Assembly: GCF_003752155.1 (NCBI RefSeq) | Contig: NZ_RJVG01000009.1 | Coordinates: forward strand, 62,001-126,000 | DNA: 64,000 nucleotides | Origin: Mobilisporobacter senegalensis | Lineage (GTDB): Bacteria; Bacillota; Clostridia; Lachnospirales; Lachnospiraceae | Reading direction: 5' to 3' | Shown: in pieces, positions 60,472-64,000 of the stretch | Position numbering within the stretch: position 1 is the first letter of the stretch | Layout of the letters: the number at the start of each line of letters is the position of its first letter | Translations under genes and position numbers: made by a program | The notes under the pieces: generated by a model | What the model was told of the DNA's origin: nothing | Database searches by the model: none | Seen by the model: only the letters and a program-made list of their open reading frames with translations

Positions 60472-60724
60472 TCAGTTATAAGCTTTATTCAACTGTTCAA
60501 TCTCAAGCTTCTTCATCTTTAAATCAATATCAATGACCCTTTTCACACGATCTTTGTCTTGGTCCTGAAGATATTCAAATAATACCTAAAGAAAAATTTT
60601 CCAACAGCACTTGTCTATCTGAAATAGTATGTTCTCTTTTATTTGCTGGTTTCCCATTGATTGTAACACTTCTTAGCCCAAAATAGTACAGATTCCCCTC
60701 TAAAAAAATATCATAAGCTTTCAT
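60472..60724 (-). pseudogene. Small ORF with a probable frameshift, unknown
   Basis: An ATG at 60724 opens 49 codons (MKAYDIFLEGNLYYFGLRSV, then NGKPANKREHTISDRQVL) ending at 60575. Just before that stop another frame takes over (LFEYLQDQDKDRVKRVIDID, then LKMKKLEIEQLNKAYN) and ends at 60472. Joined, they would give an ~85-aa protein. The family is not recognised. This fills most of the 330-base gap between neighbouring genes. Confidence 0.4.
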
Positions 60725-60753
60725 ATACCGAAAAAGATTTGTATCACTTCTGG

Positions 60754-61239
60754 TTAACTCTTAGATACTACTCCCTTTTGAAATCTACCTAGTAATATCG
60801 TCATAACTAAAGATAACAGTAACCCTCCAAATACATAACCCCAACTAAAGAATGAGGAAAGATAATTATAATAGGTTTCAACACTCTCAAGTCCTCGCCT
60901 TATTTGTTCTCTCCCATCAGCAATCCCATTCATAACACTTGCTACATCTAGAATATTAAAATTATAAATATATGCACCTAGCAAATATATTATAATTTTC
61001 TCTGCAATGGTAGGGATAAATAAGCCTAATGCATAAAAAGTTTTACTTTTTCCTTTACAAAATAGTAAGTAATACAATGTTCCAACTGTATAAGGCAAAA
61101 CAAGTAGCAAAATCCCTAAAATATTATTCAATCTCCAAAATCCACCTATTATAACTATAAAATCTATCAGCAAGTAAGTAGATAGTATAATAAACCAACC
61201 TAGACATAACTTATAATAATCCTCATATCGGTTATTCAC
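60754..61239 (-). CDS. Four-helix hypothetical membrane protein
   Basis: The 161-aa protein has hydrophobic segments at about 12-34, 40-60, 68-95 and 132-152, and an extracytoplasmic-looking loop (VASVMNGIADGREQIRRGLE). No known family. It lies 70 bases after the histidine kinase on the same strand, so it could be a small target or partner of that system. Confidence 0.6.
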   Translation of the reverse strand: MNNRYEDYYKLCLGWFIILSTYLLIDFIVIIGGFWRLNNILGILLLVLPYTVGTLYYLLFCKGKSKTFYALGLFIPTIAEKIIIYLLGAYIYNFNILDVASVMNGIADGREQIRRGLESVETYYNYLSSFFSWGYVFGGLLLSLVMTILLGRFQKGVVSKS

Positions 61240-61309
61240 TTTTACCCCCCCCTTTTTTCTACCTTATTTCAATATCTAAGCCTTGGCATAGTAAGGCATG
61301 GTTAATGTC

Positions 61310-62347
61310 TTATTCTTTAACATTTGGAAATATTAAAGATATAGTCAGGCCTGAACCAAGCTCTGATTTTACATCCAAATGAATCGCTAAATCATAAGCC
61401 ATCTTCTTTACTAAAAAGAGTCCCATACCTGTTGCTTCTCTTGTATAAGCGCCTCTTCTCCCAGTAAATCCTTTATCAAAAATAAATGGCAAATCTTCTT
61501 CAGCTATACCAGGCCCATTATCACTAATATTTAGAATAATTTCATCAGCCGCGTTATCATAATTCGTTTCAAATTTCAGCATAGGGCTACCATTGTTCTG
61601 TGTAATGTATTTCGTACTATTAGCGACTATTTGTTCTAACATAAAGGTTAGACCTTTGCGATCCGATAAAACTTCCATTTCTTCACCTGTAAAGTGTATA
61701 TAAAACCCAGATTCATCTAATAGCGTTTGATTATTCTTAATAGTCTCTTTGCAAAATGCTAATAAGCTTATGGATTCAAAGTTATAGTCTTTATGTGCAG
61801 CACCAAGCCTAGCAAAATACAAAATTTTCTCTACGTCTCCAAGCATTTGATCTCTAACATGAAGCATTCGGCGTCTAACAAGAGGTGACATTTCATCAAT
61901 ACGGTTATCTAATATCAACGTCATTAGTGACAGTGGTTTTTTAACTTCATGAACCCAGCCTTCTATATAGCTTTCATAGTCCGTTAGCTCAATGACTTGA
62001 TCATTTAGTTTAGACTGATAGGACCTTATAACATTTCCTAATCTACGGATATACGTCAAATGTGTCTCAGGGGATACTTGGCATAATCTTTCTTCGTTCG
62101 TATCATTTGGCTCTAACAAAAAGTCTTCAAAAGCTTCGTCTATTTTTACTTGCTTTCTAATGATAATGAAAATCGACAAAGATATCATTGTTAACATAAA
62201 AACAATCATTAATCCTACTAAAATCACAAATGTCTCTGGATAAGCTAACCAAGCTAAAAAGATAAACAGAAAATTCGTAGCAATTAAAATTAGAAACCAT
62301 AATTTATAATCATTAAAACATGCATAAATTTGCTTTATCCATTTCAT
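61310..62347 (-). CDS. Sensor histidine kinase, BceS-like
   Basis: The 345-aa protein has two closely spaced membrane helices (about 16-35 and 40-64) and almost no extracellular loop, the layout of intramembrane-sensing kinases that respond to peptide antibiotics. Phosphoacceptor region: IEGWVHEVKKPLSLMTL (His about 133). ATP-binding motifs: NSTKYI (N box), DNGPGIAEED (G1), FDKGFTG and TGMGLFLVKKMA. Its ATG overlaps the stop of the response regulator fragment, so the pair was an operon. With the regulator broken it may be an orphan. Confidence 0.88.
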   Translation of the reverse strand: MKWIKQIYACFNDYKLWFLILIATNFLFIFLAWLAYPETFVILVGLMIVFMLTMISLSIFIIIRKQVKIDEAFEDFLLEPNDTNEERLCQVSPETHLTYIRRLGNVIRSYQSKLNDQVIELTDYESYIEGWVHEVKKPLSLMTLILDNRIDEMSPLVRRRMLHVRDQMLGDVEKILYFARLGAAHKDYNFESISLLAFCKETIKNNQTLLDESGFYIHFTGEEMEVLSDRKGLTFMLEQIVANSTKYITQNNGSPMLKFETNYDNAADEIILNISDNGPGIAEEDLPFIFDKGFTGRRGAYTREATGMGLFLVKKMAYDLAIHLDVKSELGSGLTISLIFPNVKE

Positions 62348-62781
62348 TGATTCTCCTGCCTCCTGAGTCGATAACCATGACCCCTAATTGTTTCAATTTG
62401 ATGATCCAGGTTTAATTGCCGCAGTGTTTTTCGTAATCGAGTGAGATTTACTTGAAGTGCATTTTCATCAATATATTGGTTTGTTCCCCATAAAAGTTCA
62501 CCCAGCCTAGACTTAGAAACAATTTCAGGTCTATTTTCCACTAAAGCTAATAAAATTTTCCCTTCATTAGATGACAGCAATAATGATTGGGAGTCCTTAT
62601 ACAAAGTATAGGTGTTTGGATCTAGTAGAAAACTGCCTCCATCTACTAGTTCTGGTTGTCCTTCAAATCTTCTTAACAGGTTCTGAATACGCGCTAACAA
62701 TCTGCTCTGAGATGACAATAATGATATCACCTGAAGCTGGTATCCCCTTGTTGGAAGTATATCTTTCAAAAAATTTGACAA
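62344..62781 (-). pseudogene. Response regulator lacking its receiver domain
   Basis: The frame keeps the linker (LLARIQNLLRRF) and a complete OmpR-type winged helix (SSNEGKILLALVENRPEIVS, LRKTLRQLNLDHQIETIRGHGYRL). Receiver regulators have ~120 residues before this, with the phosphoacceptor Asp. Only ~35 poorly matching codons remain, and the upstream sequence shows scraps in other frames. A DNA-binding-only product is possible but phosphorylation by the neighbouring kinase is not. Confidence 0.75.
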
Positions 62782-62823
62782 AACTTATCATCTAGTACAA
62801 TTTCCATGCCTAAAACCACAATA

Positions 62824-63318
62824 TTAATATCCCTCGACTACTATAACTTCACCTTCTTCAGCAGTTGGGGGTTGAAAATGATCATAATAAGTGGAAGCTG
62901 TTTGCTCCGTCAATATGATATCATTTTGATGATTTCCGTTTCTTTTTCGAATACGTTCCATAACAACTTCCTTAGGTGTCTTTATATAATAGATTTTGGG
63001 TTCTATGTCGTATTTCTTTAATAATGAAATATATTCATTTCTCATTTCTCTAGACCAAAATGAATAATCGAGAACAATATCAATGTTTTGCATGATAAGT
63101 GAAATTAGTTTTTCATCAAGATAGGTTTTAATATCTTCTAAAACCTCCTGAGGTAAAGGATGTTCTTTCAAACCTCGTTTGAATGATTCTTCATCATAAG
63201 ATAGTATTGTCATCCCGGTACTTTCAAATTTTTTTGCTAGTGTTGATTTACCTGCTCCCGCAGGGCCGCACATTAAAATAACTTTACTTTTCGACAAATT
63301 ATCTACTGTATTTTTCAT
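62824..63318 (-). CDS. P-loop kinase-like ATP-binding protein
   Basis: The 164-aa protein starts behind AGGAGGT at good spacing. Walker A is CGPAGAGKSTLAKKFE (about 17-32), followed by SYDEESF, LDYSFWSREMRNEY and an arginine-rich lid (VVMERIRKRNGNHQ). This is the AAA_33 / zeta-toxin-like small kinase group, often acting on nucleosides, antibiotics or small metabolites. Substrate is unknown. Confidence 0.8.
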   Translation of the reverse strand: MKNTVDNLSKSKVILMCGPAGAGKSTLAKKFESTGMTILSYDEESFKRGLKEHPLPQEVLEDIKTYLDEKLISLIMQNIDIVLDYSFWSREMRNEYISLLKKYDIEPKIYYIKTPKEVVMERIRKRNGNHQNDIILTEQTASTYYDHFQPPTAEEGEVIVVEGY

Positions 63319-63362
63319 TGATATAACCTCCTATAACAAACCAAGAAAACATGACACTCTCC

Positions 63363-63947
63363 TTAAGCATTATTACTATTCGCTCTTTTCATGATTTCCT
63401 GTACTATTGATGTTTTAGCATTCGCATAGTGCTGGACATGCCTCCATTTATTCTTTGCCAAGCTTCGTTTGACTTGTGCATATTTGTCCCGATCAGTATC
63501 ATTAGTCCGCAACCAATCACGGAAGCGTAACATTCTATCAATCTCTGATGTGCCCAAACTGAACACATGCAGATTAATATCGGTATCCGGTCCTTTAAAC
63601 AAACGATGCTCAAACCAGTCAGGTTCTCGAATCTGTAGCACATATCCGGCCGCTTCCAACACTGGAACGTAGGATGACTCATCAGCAGAATCCTTAACAA
63701 CCAACAGTATATCGATGATTGGCTTTGCACAAAGCCCAGGAACCGAGGTTGAGCCCACATGTTCTATTTGCAACGCTTTGCTGCCGAGTACTGAATGAAT
63801 CCGGTTCGATTCCTGCTCAAACAATTCAGGCCAACTTGAATCGTATTCAACAAGAGTGATCGGTGCATTGTGCGGCTTAAGCTCACCAACCGTATTCTTT
63901 TGCAACTCATCATCCGTTGTAGGCATGGAGGTATTATTAGATATCAT
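63363..63947 (-). CDS. GrpB family protein (nucleotidyltransferase fold)
   Basis: The 194-aa protein has the GrpB/UPF0157 signature VEYDSSWPELFEQE, then IEHVGSTSVPGLCAKPIIDI with GS and D-x-D type metal site, then GPDTDINLHVFSLG and FRDWLRTN. The start ATG follows AAAGGAG by 9 bases. The family is widespread, sometimes fused to CoaE, and its function is poorly defined. Confidence 0.88.
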   Translation of the reverse strand: MISNNTSMPTTDDELQKNTVGELKPHNAPITLVEYDSSWPELFEQESNRIHSVLGSKALQIEHVGSTSVPGLCAKPIIDILLVVKDSADESSYVPVLEAAGYVLQIREPDWFEHRLFKGPDTDINLHVFSLGTSEIDRMLRFRDWLRTNDTDRDKYAQVKRSLAKNKWRHVQHYANAKTSIVQEIMKRANSNNA

Positions 63948-64000
63948 CTTATCGCACTCCTTTGCTGCTTATTATCTAGGGTTAAACTTAACTACTATTT

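Noticed and set aside
63404-63760. Second minus-strand ORF inside the GrpB gene
   Set aside because: It overlaps GrpB in another frame, has no ribosome site and no recognisable motif, while GrpB carries its full family signature.

Overview
The window is AT-rich DNA from a low-GC Gram-positive bacterium, most likely a Clostridia/Lachnospiraceae-type anaerobe. Supporting signs are strong AGGAGG-type ribosome sites, consensus TTGACA/TATAAT promoters, protein families typical of that group, and a Vat-type acetyltransferase remnant. Almost every gene lies on the minus strand, so transcription runs right to left. No rRNA, tRNA or CRISPR array was seen.

Region 1 (1-4.8 kb) holds a large secreted calcium-binding zinc metalloprotease under its own promoter, the first codons of another exported protein, and the decayed end of a cadherin-like/SPOR protein.

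Region 2 (5.0-41.5 kb) is one nonribosomal lipopeptide operon read right to left. Its order is promoter and hairpin-rich leader, acyl-AMP ligase, free acyl carrier protein, NRPS 1 (5699 aa), NRPS 2 (3768 aa), ABC exporter, saccharopine-dehydrogenase-like enzyme, DUF3810 membrane peptidase-like protein, type II thioesterase, Sfp-type phosphopantetheinyl transferase, terminator. By motif reading the assembly line is FAAL-ACP-Cyc-A(Cys)-PCP-E / C-A-PCP / C-[dead Cyc lobe]-A(Cys)-PCP / C-A-PCP / C(split between the two proteins)-A-PCP / C-A(Asn)-PCP / C-A(Asn)-PCP-E / terminal C-like domain. The inferred product is a seven-residue lipopeptide whose fatty acyl-Cys start may become a 2-alkyl-thiazoline. 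Unusual points are a condensation domain cut between its two lobes by a translationally coupled stop/start, a mosaic third module carrying half of a heterocyclization domain, an internally amplified pair of Asn modules, and no C-terminal thioesterase domain.

Region 3 (41.6-49.7 kb) is a type I restriction locus with an inverting specificity gene: hsdR, a promoterless hsdS cassette on the plus strand, a tyrosine recombinase, an expressed hsdS, and inverted repeats of 15 bp and 119 bp that would allow shuffling of both target recognition domains. The methyltransferase gene hsdM is truncated. Its 5' part is missing and is replaced by the first third of a fatty acyl-AMP ligase gene.

Region 4 (49.7-53.4 kb) is an operon with that ligase fragment, a MacB/LolD-type ATPase and an FtsX-type permease carrying a one-base frameshift in a homopolymer. 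It looks like the residue of a second lipopeptide locus whose remainder was deleted into hsdM.

Region 5 (53.5-64 kb) is a mix of intact small genes (AraC/GyrI regulator, HEAT-like protein, DUF6061, HD hydrolase, AlkD-like DNA alkylation repair, BceS-like histidine kinase, P-loop kinase, GrpB) and fragments (acyltransferase 3, RlmCD tail, IS3 OrfA, Vat acetyltransferase, response regulator). This is a typical accessory region with much gene decay.

All calls are from reading the sequence. Specificity codes, domain borders and fold assignments were aligned by eye and not computed.
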